This document shows, one piece after another, positions 27,830 to 35,877 of a stretch of 64,000 bases of DNA (positions are counted from its first letter, which is position 1; each line of letters starts with the position of its first letter). The stretch comes from Agarilytica sp045430305. Lineage in GTDB: Bacteria > Pseudomonadota > Gammaproteobacteria > Pseudomonadales > Cellvibrionaceae. The notes beneath the pieces are model-generated. The model saw nothing but the letters and a program-made list of their open reading frames with translations. It had not been told where the DNA came from and ran no database searches. The stretch spans positions 558,001 through 622,000 of the forward strand of contig JAILXW010000001.1 of the NCBI GenBank assembly GCA_045430305.1, in the 5' to 3' direction. A program made the position numbers and the translations under genes.

Positions 27830-29365
27830 ATGAAAAAGAGCATCATTCTCGCGAGCGCTGTAGCAGCAATTTACACTCAATCAGTGTATGCGGGTACCGA
27901 CACATTTTTTACTCCGCTCACGCATTCTATTGCGGTAGCTACACCAAACCACGTCAATGAGCTGCACTCGCCTTGGCAAGCGCCAGCGGGTATTTCTCAA
28001 GAACTGCTTACAAGCATGGCTGAAATTGAAGCAGACGTAGACCAATCGGTCGTTCGCGCGCCAGGGGCAAGCGCTTCTGCTTCCATGTGGGACATGGTTG
28101 CCTACGACCCCACAGGCAAATACATTTTTATTCCCCACGAAACCCCATTCGGAGCAGGCGTTAGCCGATACGATATCGCTGACGACACGAACACAATCCT
28201 TTTCTCAGGTGACAGTTCGGGCATACGTGGTGCGAATGACACATGGGCAAACGACTACGGCGCTTTCGACCCAGCACGCTTTACGCCGTACGGTACAGTC
28301 ATCACCGCTGAAGAGTGGTCTGGTGAAGGCCGCGTGATCGAAATACTCAACCCATACGCTGAACCAGAAGACATTCAAATCGTAGAAAAAAACTCTTTCG
28401 CGAACGTTAGCCATGAAGGCATTATGTGGAGCCGTAAAAACAAGAACGTAGTTTATTTCGTAGACGAAGACCGTTCTGGCTCCATATACAAATTCATAGC
28501 TTCCGACCCAACGTTCGACACCGGTCAAACGTTCGTACTCGCGATAGATGCTTTTGATGGTGACCCAGCGCAAAACTACAATGCGGACGTAAACATCAAT
28601 GAAGTACGCACTGGCTCAGCAACATGGGTTCCAATCACAGACGAAAAAGGCAAGGCGTTAACAGAACAAGACCCATTCGAAAATGCTGCGACATTCCGCG
28701 CTGGCCGTATAGCCGCTGACGAAGTAAAAGCAACCCCCTACGGCCGCCCAGAAGACGTTGAAGTAAGTACGCTAGCAAATGGAAAAGAAGTGCTCTATTT
28801 CACAGCTACTTCAGAAGCCTCTGTTTACGCTGTAGAGATGCAAAGCGACACTAACGCCATTGTTCACCTATTTGTTAGTGAAGAAAACACACCTAAAAAC
28901 GTTGGTTTTGCACCGACGACAGGCATCATCAACTCGCCTGACAACCTTGCACAAGACGCACTAGGCAACATCTACATCATTGAAGATGCACCAAACGGAA
29001 GTGACGTAGGTGGCGATATTTGGTTTGTTCGCGATACAAACAACGACGGAGTTGCAGAGTCTGTCGATCACTTCATGAGCATTCAAGTTGCAGGCGCAGA
29101 AGCGACAGGCATGGTATTCAACCCCACCAAACCCACCGAATTTGTAGTTTCCGTTCAACACCCTACTTCAACAAACCTAGACGCCGTGAACGAAGGCCAA
29201 GGCGATGCGCTATGGAAATTCGACCTTACGGATGTTGTGCCACCAACGTGCCAAAAACCCAAGAAAGGCTCCAAGAACCCAGTACGCACCTGCTCCCACG
29301 CCTACGACTTTAAGTTCGTAAAGGCCTTAAACAGGACTGCACAAAAAGCAACGAAAAACAAATAA
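27830..29365 (+). CDS. Exported PhoX/DUF839 family protein
   Basis: 511 aa from the ATG at 27830 (GGAG nine bases upstream). A Sec signal peptide (MKKSIILASAVAAIYTQSVYA) is cleaved about residue 21. The mature part shows the beta-propeller-like DUF839/PhoX pattern: MVAYDPTGKYIFIPHE, TPYGTVITAEEWSGEGRV, SHEGIMWSRKNKNVVYFVDEDRSGSIYKF, YGRPEDVEVS, and near the end NSPDNLAQDALGNIYIIED. True PhoX phosphatases have calcium/iron ligands and usually a Tat signal. Here the signal is Sec-type, so catalytic activity is not assured. It ends at a strong terminator. Confidence 0.8.
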   Translation: MKKSIILASAVAAIYTQSVYAGTDTFFTPLTHSIAVATPNHVNELHSPWQAPAGISQELLTSMAEIEADVDQSVVRAPGASASASMWDMVAYDPTGKYIFIPHETPFGAGVSRYDIADDTNTILFSGDSSGIRGANDTWANDYGAFDPARFTPYGTVITAEEWSGEGRVIEILNPYAEPEDIQIVEKNSFANVSHEGIMWSRKNKNVVYFVDEDRSGSIYKFIASDPTFDTGQTFVLAIDAFDGDPAQNYNADVNINEVRTGSATWVPITDEKGKALTEQDPFENAATFRAGRIAADEVKATPYGRPEDVEVSTLANGKEVLYFTATSEASVYAVEMQSDTNAIVHLFVSEENTPKNVGFAPTTGIINSPDNLAQDALGNIYIIEDAPNGSDVGGDIWFVRDTNNDGVAESVDHFMSIQVAGAEATGMVFNPTKPTEFVVSVQHPTSTNLDAVNEGQGDALWKFDLTDVVPPTCQKPKKGSKNPVRTCSHAYDFKFVKALNRTAQKATKNK

Positions 29366-29393
29366 ACACGTTTTAAACCCTGCTAACCTTTAT

Positions 29394-29418
29394 AGCCCGC
29401 CTTCAAGCGGGCTTTTTT
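29394..29418 (+). terminator. Rho-independent terminator of the PhoX-like gene
   Basis: AGCCCGC / GCGGGCT arms (29394-29400, 29407-29413) with a T-run at 29413-29418. Confidence 0.85.
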
Positions 29419-29735
29419 GTTCAAGGCGGTTAGATTTTGGTAAAACCTATTTGCGTGTATAATGCCCCAATCATAAGGACCTGCCCCACCCCACTATCAC
29501 TATGGCAATATGGATGTTTCTACAATCACGTCACAATCGCGAAAGCTTCTTACCCTCGAACTCAATAAACATACGGTGCACAAAGCTGTATACCTTTACA
29601 CCTGCCGCGTTTTTGTATAAATCTTATACAGGCAAACATACATCCGTATATAGAAAGTTGCCAGCGTCGCGATTCGATACGATCGATAAGCCTCATGGGG
29701 GATATAGAGACTTATTAAAAATTAACCCAAATGAT
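29419..29735. other. Left flank of the cassette array
   Basis: About 320 bp without a convincing gene. A good -10 box TATAAT lies at 29458-29463, with a weak TTTTGG/TTTGGT -35 about 16-17 bp upstream, reading toward the array. An 85-codon frame (29502-29759) runs into the palindrome at 29736 and lacks a ribosome site, so I do not call it. A GTTAGAT core-like 7-mer occurs at 29429-29435. No integrase gene is found here. Confidence 0.4.
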
Positions 29736-29793
29736 AGGTGGAAAGTTTCCGGGTTATAACCTGGAAACTTTCCACCTAATAACACTGTTATGC
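29736..29793. repeat. 42-bp near-perfect palindrome and first cassette junction
   Basis: 29736-29777 is a palindrome (AGGTGGAAAGTTTCC arm, centre GGTTATAACC) with a single mismatched pair. Ten bases later GTTATGC (29787-29793) is a standard R' core, and the first cassette gene starts 11 bp after it. This may be an unusually symmetrical attC or a remnant of the array's original boundary. It does not match the attC families to its right. Confidence 0.6.
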
Positions 29794-29803
29794 GTAAAAG
29801 CCA

Positions 29804-30121
29804 ATGAATAAAGAAAGTGATCAAGGTCATGTCTATCATGGGAGTAACTTCCCTGAATATGAAGATTTACTTGTGGGCAACAAGCGCGGCCTTGAAAGGC
29901 TAAGGCTTGCAATAGATGAGGCTCTTGAACATGGTGAATCTGAAATTGATTCTGGTGAATTTTTTGGTGTAAAACGTCTAGATACTTCATACTTTGAAGA
30001 TGAGCAGGATGAAACTAGTTGGTTTTTTACCATCATGGGTTGGTTAATCCGAATAGGCGGTTTATTTATATTTGGCGTTGGTTTGGCAACGGTATATTCG
30101 TGGTTTGGTGAAAAATGCTAA
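29804..30121 (+). CDS. Cassette 1: small tail-anchored-type membrane protein
   Basis: 105 aa. Soluble acidic N-terminal part (about 1-75) and one membrane helix near the C terminus (about 78-100), with the N-terminus cytoplasmic by charge. No family recognised. It starts 11 bp after the cassette junction, and its stop lies just ahead of attC at 30128. Confidence 0.65.
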   Translation: MNKESDQGHVYHGSNFPEYEDLLVGNKRGLERLRLAIDEALEHGESEIDSGEFFGVKRLDTSYFEDEQDETSWFFTIMGWLIRIGGLFIFGVGLATVYSWFGEKC

Positions 30122-30127
30122 ACGTAC

Positions 30128-30256
30128 GCATAACAAGCCGGTCAACCGCGCCAGCAAGCTGGCTAGGACCTCCACGGCGTCGCTTGTTTTGTGCTTTACC
30201 GCTACGCTGGCACAAAACAACCAACACCGTTCCGGCCTGTTACCGGGGCGTTAGGG
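30128..30256 (+). repeat. attC, family A (cassette 1)
   Basis: Core R'' GCATAAC at the left and R' GTTAGGG (30250-30256) at the right. Between them is the family-A palindrome with inner blocks AGCCGGTCAAC...CCGGCCTGTTACCGG. About 129 bp. Confidence 0.9.
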
Positions 30257-30611
30257 GCAAACAGAAAAAAGACAAAGGTTGCTTCTAGCTGGGCATCACG
30301 AAAGCACACAGATCGATTTGGGTAATGTCTTTGTATTTAGCAGTGCGTTCCGAGTGTGAAGCAAAGTGCGACTTGGAAAGTGTATGCATTTCGCAGCAAA
30401 GCTGCGGGTACCATTATTCTAGCTAGCGCATTAATATGGGGCGGCGTCTTATGCAAAGTATTGCGTAAGCCATTAAAAAACAGCAGGGTTTCATGGCAGA
30501 TTTAAGTAACAGTCACATGGCCCTAACAAAGCGGTCAAAAAAATCGGACTCCGGCAAGCGTGGTTCGCTCCGCTCACAATACCACGCTTGCCTCCGCCGT
30601 TTACCGCGGCG
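30251..30611 (+). repeat. Cassette 2: family-B repeated cassette, copy 1
   Basis: 361-bp cassette without a conserved ORF. It carries the family hairpin CGCAGC-AAA-GCTGCG and its own family-B attC at 30521-30617 (R' GTTATGC). The attC stem reads GGCAAGCGTGG / CCACGCTTGCC here, a compensated variant of the stem seen in later copies. Confidence 0.85.
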
Positions 30612-30645
30612 TTATGCATAAAAGCAACTTACAGAGAAAACGAAA

Positions 30646-30936
30646 ATGAAAGGATATCTAGTTCTAGACTTATCGATCAAGGTGTTAGAAGGATTTCTGG
30701 AGTATGCTGAAAAAATTCCAGCGTTTATTGAAAAGCATGGCGGAAGGTATATTGTCCAAGGAGTTGTTCCAGAAAAAATGGAAGGCGAATGGATTCCAGA
30801 GCGACTGGTAATCTTGGAGTTTCCGTCAACCAGAAATGCTAAAGCGTTCTTAGCCGACCCAGAGGCCCAAGAGTTGTTTTCATTGCGTCATAAAACAACA
30901 GATAGTCAACTAATTCTGGCAGAGGGTTGTATTTAA
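30646..30936 (+). CDS. Cassette 3: DUF1330 family protein
   Basis: 96 aa, ferredoxin-like (dimeric alpha-beta barrel) fold of the DUF1330 kind: KGYLVLDLSIKVLEGFLEYA, then IEKHGGRYIVQGVVPEKMEG, then RLVILEFPSTRNAKAFLADPE. Length is normal for the family. DUF1330 function is unknown; related folds act as small enzymes or ligand-binding dimers. A GAGAAAACGAAA sequence gives a moderate ribosome site. Cytoplasmic. Confidence 0.88.
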   Translation: MKGYLVLDLSIKVLEGFLEYAEKIPAFIEKHGGRYIVQGVVPEKMEGEWIPERLVILEFPSTRNAKAFLADPEAQELFSLRHKTTDSQLILAEGCI

Positions 30937-30942
30937 TCAAAT

Positions 30943-31071
30943 GCATAACAAACCGGTCAACAGCGCCAGCAAGCTGGCTAGGACCTCCACGGAGTCGCTC
31001 GTTTTATGCTTTACCGCTACGCTCGCACAAAACAATCAACACCGTTCCGGCCTGTTACCGGAGCGTTAGGG
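30943..31071 (+). repeat. attC, family A (cassette 3)
   Basis: R'' GCATAAC at 30943-30949, R' GTTAGGG at 31065-31071; 129 bp, nearly the same as the attC of cassette 1. Confidence 0.9.
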
Positions 31072-31424
31072 CCAAACAGAAAAAAATAAAGGTTACATCT
31101 AACTAGGCATCACGAAAGCACATAGATCGTTTTAGGTAATGTCTTTGCATTTAGCAGTGCGTTCCGAGTGTGAAGCAAGGTGCGGCTTGGAGCGTGTAGG
31201 CATTTCGCAGCAAAGCTGCGGGTACCATTATTCTAGCCAGCGCAATAAAATAGAACAGCGTCTTATGCAAAGTATGTTGCGTAAGTTATTAAAAAACAGC
31301 AGGGTTTCATGGCAGATTTAAGTAACAGTCACATGGCCCTAACAAAGCGGTCAGCATCGGACTTCAGTAAGCGTGGTTCGCTCCGCTCACGTTACCACGC
31401 TTACTTCAGCCGTCTACCGCGGCG
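31066..31424 (+). repeat. Cassette 4: family-B repeated cassette, copy 2
   Basis: 359 bp. Same plan as copy 1, hairpin loop AAA, family-B attC at 31337-31430 with stem AGTAAGCGTGG / CCACGCTTACT. A 60-codon frame crosses it but is not kept in the other copies. Confidence 0.85.
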
Positions 31425-31443
31425 TTAGTTACTTAGGAGAGAT

Positions 31444-31920
31444 ATGAGCACTCAGGAATCCATAATACTAGGTGTGATCTCAGGGATCTTAACTGCCTGT
31501 GCATTATTCCTAATTAAAGAGTTTTGGCTAAAAATATTGGTTCCTTGGTACCAGAGCTTTCGCTATCAAGGTGCGGATATTTCAGGAAGTTGGTTTGCGG
31601 AATACACCGAGGAAAATACAGGAATTAAAAGCACATATTCGGTCGTGCTCAAACAAAATGCTCACCGAATAACTGGTTCTATGCAGTTTTCGTTTGTATC
31701 TCCTGAACGAAAATTCAATATTGATTACAACTTGTCAGGGGAGTATTGGGAGGGGTATCTTAATTTGGCATGTCGAAGTAAAGATAGAAAAATATACTCT
31801 CATGCATCGATGTTCCTAAAGCTTGTAAATGGTGGCTCCGGCCTATTAGGGCAGTTCTGTTATAGGAATGTTTTTGAAGACAAAGTTAATAATTTTTACC
31901 TTGGTCTTGATCGCAACTAA
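31444..31920 (+). CDS. Cassette 5: membrane-anchored beta-rich protein
   Basis: 158 aa. One N-terminal membrane segment (about 7-35) and a beta-rich soluble domain: DISGSWFAEYTEENTG, then STYSVVLKQNAHRITGSMQF, then DYNLSGEYWEGYLNL. The layout recalls membrane-anchored small beta-barrel proteins, including Cap15-type phage-defence effectors, but those have two N-terminal helices and no cyclase gene is near. The comparison is shape only. AGGAGAGAT precedes the ATG, a strong ribosome site. Confidence 0.7.
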   Translation: MSTQESIILGVISGILTACALFLIKEFWLKILVPWYQSFRYQGADISGSWFAEYTEENTGIKSTYSVVLKQNAHRITGSMQFSFVSPERKFNIDYNLSGEYWEGYLNLACRSKDRKIYSHASMFLKLVNGGSGLLGQFCYRNVFEDKVNNFYLGLDRN

Positions 31921-31992
31921 CAAGGCCATTAAATTCGCGCCCCACGGTCGCCGGATGCTCGCAAGCTCGCACCGTTTATGGCAGCGTTATGT
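31915..31992 (+). repeat. attC, short unique type (cassette 5)
   Basis: 78-bp site: R'' AACTAAC, R' GTTATGT (31986-31992). The centre is unrelated to families A and B, so this cassette was probably acquired with its own site. Confidence 0.8.
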
Positions 31993-32041
31993 GTAAATGG
32001 CGCTGAGGCGCCTGATGAACTGAAAAGGGGTGAATAAACCA

Positions 32042-32260
32042 ATGGCTGTCACTCTAGAATCGATCATCACGTGTCCTGAATGTGGTCACGAAGAAAAAGA
32101 AGAAATGCCAACGAATTACTGTCAATTTTTCTATGAATGTAAGTCGTGTGGAGAAATTATTAAGGCCAAAGCTGGAGATTGTTGTGTTTATTGTTCGTAT
32201 GGCACAGTTAAATGCCCACCAATCCAAGAGGGGCAGGAGTGTTGTACCAAAAACACATAA
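32042..32260 (+). CDS. Cassette 6: GDCC-motif Cys-rich small protein
   Basis: 72 aa. Two zinc-ribbon-like Cys pairs (CPECGHE and CKSCGEII) followed by the striking block GDCCVYCSYGTVKCPPIQ. This block is familiar from a small mobile-element-associated protein family of unknown function. Ten Cys in 72 residues indicates metal binding. The ATG at 32042 has AGGGG upstream; a GTG four codons earlier is possible but sits too close to that site. Confidence 0.8.
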   Translation: MAVTLESIITCPECGHEEKEEMPTNYCQFFYECKSCGEIIKAKAGDCCVYCSYGTVKCPPIQEGQECCTKNT

Positions 32261-32383
32261 CAAGCCGGTCAACAGAGCCAGCAAGCTGGCTAGGACCTCC
32301 ACTGCGTCGCTCGTTTTATGCTTTACCGCTACGCTCGCACAAAACAATCAACACCGTTCCGGCCTGTTACCGGGGCGTTAGGG
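32255..32383 (+). repeat. attC, family A (cassette 6)
   Basis: R'' ACATAAC, R' GTTAGGG at 32377-32383; 129 bp. Several ORFs called across this and sister sites are readings of the attC itself. Confidence 0.9.
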
Positions 32384-32736
32384 CCAAAAAGGACACGTAT
32401 AGAAATTTCCACTAGCGCAGCCCTCACCAGATCGTAGCCTTAATATCATGAAGTTTTCGTTCTAAAAGAATGTGGCTACAGTGGAGCAACGTGCGGCTTG
32501 GTGAGTGTATGCATTTCGCAGCAAAGCTGCGGGTACCATTATTCTAGCTAACGCATTAATATGGGTCAGCGTCTTATGCAAAGTGGATCGCATAATTCAT
32601 TAAACAAAAAACGGGGTTTCATGGCAGATTTAAGTAACAGTCACATGGCCCTAACAAAGCGGTCAGTATCGGACTTCAGTAAGCGTGGTTCGCTCCGCTC
32701 ACGTTACCACGCTTACTTCAGCCGTTTACCGCGGCG
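32378..32736 (+). repeat. Cassette 7: B' mosaic cassette, copy 1
   Basis: 359 bp. The 5' ~115 bp differ completely from family B (contains GTAGCC...GGCTAC inverted repeat). The 3' ~240 bp, from the CGCAGC-AAA-GCTGCG hairpin to attC (32649-32742), are family B. Confidence 0.85.
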
Positions 32737-33097
32737 TTAGGGCCAAATTGAAAAAAGACAAAGGTTACTTCTAGCTAGGCATCACGAAAGCACATAGATC
32801 GATTTAGGTAATGTCTTTGTATTTAGAAGTGTATTCCGAGTGTGAAGCAAAGTGCGGCTTGGAAAGTGTAGGCATTTCGCAGCGAAGCTGCGGGTACCAC
32901 TATTCTAGCCATTGCAATAAAATAGAACAGCGTCTTATGCAAAGTGAATCGCATAATTCATTAAACAAACAGCAGGGTTTCATGGCAGATTTAAGTAACA
33001 GTCACATGGCCCTAACAAAGCGGTCAGCATCGGACTTCAGTAAGCGTGGTTCGCTCCGCTCACGTTACCACGCTTACTTCAGCCGTCTACCGCGGCG
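32737..33097 (+). repeat. Cassette 8: family-B repeated cassette, copy 3
   Basis: 361 bp, directly after a B' copy. Hairpin CGCAGC-GAA-GCTGCG at 32878-32892; attC at 33010-33103 (R' GTTAGCA). A 96-codon frame runs through the body and attC here and in the copy at 36496, but is broken elsewhere. Confidence 0.85.
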
Positions 33098-33113
33098 TTA
33101 GCAGTAAATAGAT

Positions 33114-33614
33114 ATGTTCAAGCATTCACTTCTTTTTGTTGTTTTGTTTTCATCTTTATGTGGTTCGGCTTTTTCCGAATTCAAAGAGGTTGACGGAAAT
33201 TATGCCTTTGAAAAAATATTTTCCGGAACATCCCTGATCAAAGCAAAATTTAAAATTGTTAGTGCAGGCGTTGAATCTACTTACTCAGATAAACCGCAAC
33301 TATATCTATACCCTATCGCGGGTTCATTTGATGGGTTGCCTCATTTGGTCCGAGAAGGCAATGCTCTCGCGGTAGTCGAGATTTATGTTAGAAATTCTGT
33401 GGAAGTAGTGTCAAAATTATTGCCTCCATCTTACTTGGCGGAATTCTCTAGCGGCGTACTGAAAATAGTTGAGGGAACGGCCACGATTAAAATTGGTAAA
33501 TATCTCGCTACCTACGAGTGCGATAAACCGCTCTACATTGCCTCTATCATCAATGTAGATAATATTGCTGATTTAAATAGTTCAAAGAAAGTTAATGTTA
33601 AAGAAAACTGCTAA
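33114..33614 (+). CDS. Cassette 9: exported protein of unknown function
   Basis: 166 aa with a Sec signal peptide (FVVLFSSLCGSAFS, cleavage about residue 21). The mature part is beta-rich, with two Cys near the C terminus (YECDKPLYI and the terminal KENC) that may form a disulfide. Periplasmic or secreted. No family recognised. It begins 16 bp after the cassette junction. Confidence 0.65.
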   Translation: MFKHSLLFVVLFSSLCGSAFSEFKEVDGNYAFEKIFSGTSLIKAKFKIVSAGVESTYSDKPQLYLYPIAGSFDGLPHLVREGNALAVVEIYVRNSVEVVSKLLPPSYLAEFSSGVLKIVEGTATIKIGKYLATYECDKPLYIASIINVDNIADLNSSKKVNVKENC

Positions 33615-33737
33615 CAAGCCGGTCAACAGCGCCAGCAAGCTGGCTAGGACCTCCACGGCGTCGCTCGCTTTGTGCTTTACCGCTACGCTCGCACAAACCA
33701 ATCAACACCGTTCCGGCCTGTTACCGGAGCGTTAGGG
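33609..33737 (+). repeat. attC, family A (cassette 9)
   Basis: Left core ends GCTAAC at 33615; R' GTTAGGG at 33731-33737; 129 bp. Inner variants (CTCGCTTTGTGC) match the site of cassette 15. Confidence 0.9.
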
Positions 33738-34111
33738 CCAAAATGGAAACGTATAGAAATTTCCACTAGTGCAGCCCTCACCAGATCGTAGCCTTAATAT
33801 CATGAAGTTTTCGTTCTAAAAGAATGTGGCTACGGTGAAGCAAAGCGCAACTTGGAAAGTGTAGGCATTTCGCAGCGAAGCTGCGGGTACCACTATTCTA
33901 GCCATTGCAATAAAATAGAACAGCGTCTTATGCAAGGTGAATCGCATAATTCATTAAACAAACAGCAGGGTTTCATGGCAGATTTAAGTAACAGTCACAT
34001 GGTCCTAACAAAACAGTCAATTTGGACGGCTTTTCCGTTTCTTGGCTTATGCGCTTTGCGCTACGCTGGCGCATAAGTCAATCAACTACAAAACCGCCAT
34101 TTACTGTGGCG
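33732..34111 (+). repeat. Cassette 10: B' mosaic cassette with exchanged attC, copy 2
   Basis: 380 bp. B' body, but at the left attC core the sequence switches from family B to a different 115-bp attC at 34003-34117 (stem CTTATGCGC / GCGCATAAG). No ORF; B-family hairpin present with loop GAA. Confidence 0.85.
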
Positions 34112-34471
34112 TTAGGGCCAAACCGAAAAAAGACAAAGGTTGCTTCTAACTAGGCATCACGAAAGCCATTAGATCGTTTTGGGTAGTGTCTTTGCATTTA
34201 GAAGTATGTTCCTAGTGTGAAGCAAAGCGCGACTTGGAAAGTGTAGGCATTTCGCAGCGAAGCTGCGGGTACCACTATTCTAGCCATTGCAATAAAATAG
34301 AGCAGCGTCTTATGCAAATGAATCGCATAATTCATTAAACAAACAGCAGGGTTTCATGGCAGATTTAAGTAACAGTAAAATGGCCCTAACAAAGCGGTCA
34401 GCATCGGACTTCAGTAAGCGTGGTTCGCTCCGCTCACGTTACCACGCTTACTTCAGCCGTTTACCGCGGCG
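34112..34471 (+). repeat. Cassette 11: family-B repeated cassette, copy 4
   Basis: 360 bp, attC at 34384-34477. The frame open in copies 3 and 6 is closed here by an early TAG, and ATG is GTG, evidence against coding function. Confidence 0.85.
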
Positions 34472-34831
34472 TTAGGGCCAAACTGAAAAAAGACAAAGGT
34501 TGCTTCTGGCTAGACATCACGAAAGCACATAGATCGATTTAGGTAATGTCTTTGTATTTAGAAGTGTGTTCCGAGAGTGAAGCAAAGTGCGGCTTGGAAA
34601 GTGTAGGCATTTCGCAGCGAAGCTGCGGGTACCATTATTCTAGCCAGCGCAATAAAATAGAACAGCGTCTTATGCAAAGTATGTTGCGTAAGTTATTAAA
34701 AAACAGCAGGGTTTCATGGCAGATTTAAGTAACAGTCACATGGCCCTAACAAAGCGGTCAGCATCGGACTTCAGTAAGCGTGGTTCGCTCCGCTCACGTT
34801 ACCACGCTTACTTCAGCCGTCTACCGCGGCG
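34472..34831 (+). repeat. Cassette 12: family-B repeated cassette, copy 5
   Basis: 360 bp, tandem with copy 4. attC at 34744-34837 with R' GTTATGC. Its 3' part (AGTATGTTGCGTAAGTTATT) matches copy 2 rather than copies 3 and 4. Confidence 0.85.
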
Positions 34832-34876
34832 TTATGCAGCATAAATATAAACCGAACAGGAGTTGTTTTAAATATC

Positions 34877-35191
34877 ATGAAAAAATATTCTTTATTACTT
34901 CTAATATTAGTTAGCCTCCCAGCTTTTTCATGGGATGGATCTATCACTGGCGAGATCGGCCGCATTCAAATTACGGCTGCGACAAACTACGGTTTTAGAA
35001 TTTCTTTGGCTGGTTTACCTAAACCGTGTGGTAGTAATGCCGACTGGGCGTATGTAAGTAAAGACGATACAAATTATCAGTCATATTTGAGTGCGTTATT
35101 AGCCGCAAAATTTGCAAAATCTTCAGTTACCCTATTTTCAAACAAAGATACAAGCGATTACTGTAAAATTGGCCATATTTATATAAATTAG
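34877..35191 (+). CDS. Cassette 13: small secreted protein, family S
   Basis: 104 aa with a Sec signal peptide (MKKYSLLLLILVSLPAFS, cleavage about residue 18). The mature domain is small and beta-rich, with two Cys. The pattern GFRISLAG..., YQSYLSALLAAKFA, VTLF, YCKIGHIYI resembles the cassette protein at 39962 (IYSSLLSAFASSKNVKLYF, then a Cys-Gly close to the end). The two appear to be one family of secreted cassette proteins of unknown function. ACAGGAG stands upstream of the ATG. Confidence 0.7.
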   Translation: MKKYSLLLLILVSLPAFSWDGSITGEIGRIQITAATNYGFRISLAGLPKPCGSNADWAYVSKDDTNYQSYLSALLAAKFAKSSVTLFSNKDTSDYCKIGHIYIN

Positions 35192-35196
35192 ATATC

Positions 35197-35275
35197 GCAT
35201 AACAAAGCCATCAAAAATCGCGCTTGCAGCGCTGGACTCGCAACAAGTTGCTCGCCTTTTATGGCGACGTTAGGC
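35197..35275 (+). repeat. attC, short unique type (cassette 13)
   Basis: 79 bp, R'' GCATAAC, R' GTTAGGC at 35269-35275. Stem GCCATCAAAAA.../...TTTTATGGC. Confidence 0.8.
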
Positions 35276-35288
35276 TCGACTCAAAGAT

Positions 35289-35741
35289 ATGTGCTCCATT
35301 AAAGAAAAAACCGTATCAGAAATTATGTTGAATTTCGCGAGCGCTTTGGATTCAATATGGCCGCACACTTCAAGTATTGGGCTAGTTTGCTATGATCCAT
35401 GGGAAGAGTTTAACGATTCTTTGTTTCACCATCTTGTTGTTGAGAGTCTAGCTTACAAATATGAGCTGCCCGTTGAGAAAGTGGGCTTGGTGTCCTTGGC
35501 GTATCCCTGGAAAAATAAATCAGAAATACGAGCCCTACATAAAGATGAGTCTTTTGAATTTAGGCAGTTCGGATATCCTGGGGTCGATCTGTCAGGGGAC
35601 GAAAATCAGTATTTTGGTAAAGGCGCAGCTCTAAATAAAGTCTCTGATATGAGATTTTCACATGCCTTATGCGAAGGAAGTCGAGGCATGGAGTGGTTCG
35701 AACGAGATGTACTTGACTATGAATATGTGCAAAAAGCCTAA
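35289..35741 (+). CDS. Cassette 14: cytoplasmic protein of unknown function
   Basis: 150 aa, soluble, acidic, aromatic-rich, with no signal peptide or membrane segment. Distinctive stretches are SIGLVCYDPWEEFND and GVDLSGDENQYFGKGAAL. No family recognised. It starts 19 bp into the cassette and its stop abuts attC, so the cassette is fully used. Confidence 0.6.
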   Translation: MCSIKEKTVSEIMLNFASALDSIWPHTSSIGLVCYDPWEEFNDSLFHHLVVESLAYKYELPVEKVGLVSLAYPWKNKSEIRALHKDESFEFRQFGYPGVDLSGDENQYFGKGAALNKVSDMRFSHALCEGSRGMEWFERDVLDYEYVQKA

Positions 35742-35867
35742 CAAGGCAATCCAGCATAAGCAACTTCGTGGCTTGGACAGCCTAGCCGTCGCTTGTTTCG
35801 TGCATGGCTACGCCATTATTGCACAAAACAATCAACAACTACTCTGCCGCTGATTGCGGCGTTAGCT
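35736..35867 (+). repeat. attC, unique type (cassette 14)
   Basis: 132 bp: R'' GCCTAAC, R' GTTAGCT at 35861-35867. Inner stem GTTTCGTGCATGGC / attendant TTGCACAAAAC. Confidence 0.8.
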
Positions 35868-35877
35868 GCAAACCAAA

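Noticed and set aside
29502..29759. 85-codon ORF at the left flank of the array
   Set aside because: No ribosome site, no recognisable protein features, and it ends inside the 42-bp palindrome.
32082..32415. ORFs of 67-99 codons crossing the family-A attC (also at 30072, 42100, and the N-terminal part of a longer frame at 37651)
   Set aside because: They are translations of the attC palindrome and recur with every site copy; no ribosome site and the wrong frame relative to the cassette genes.
32811..33101. 96-codon ORF through the family-B cassette (also at 36570; 60-codon forms at 31139 and 34546)
   Set aside because: The frame is interrupted, shifted or without a start in most of the ten copies and runs into attC, so it is more likely non-coding.
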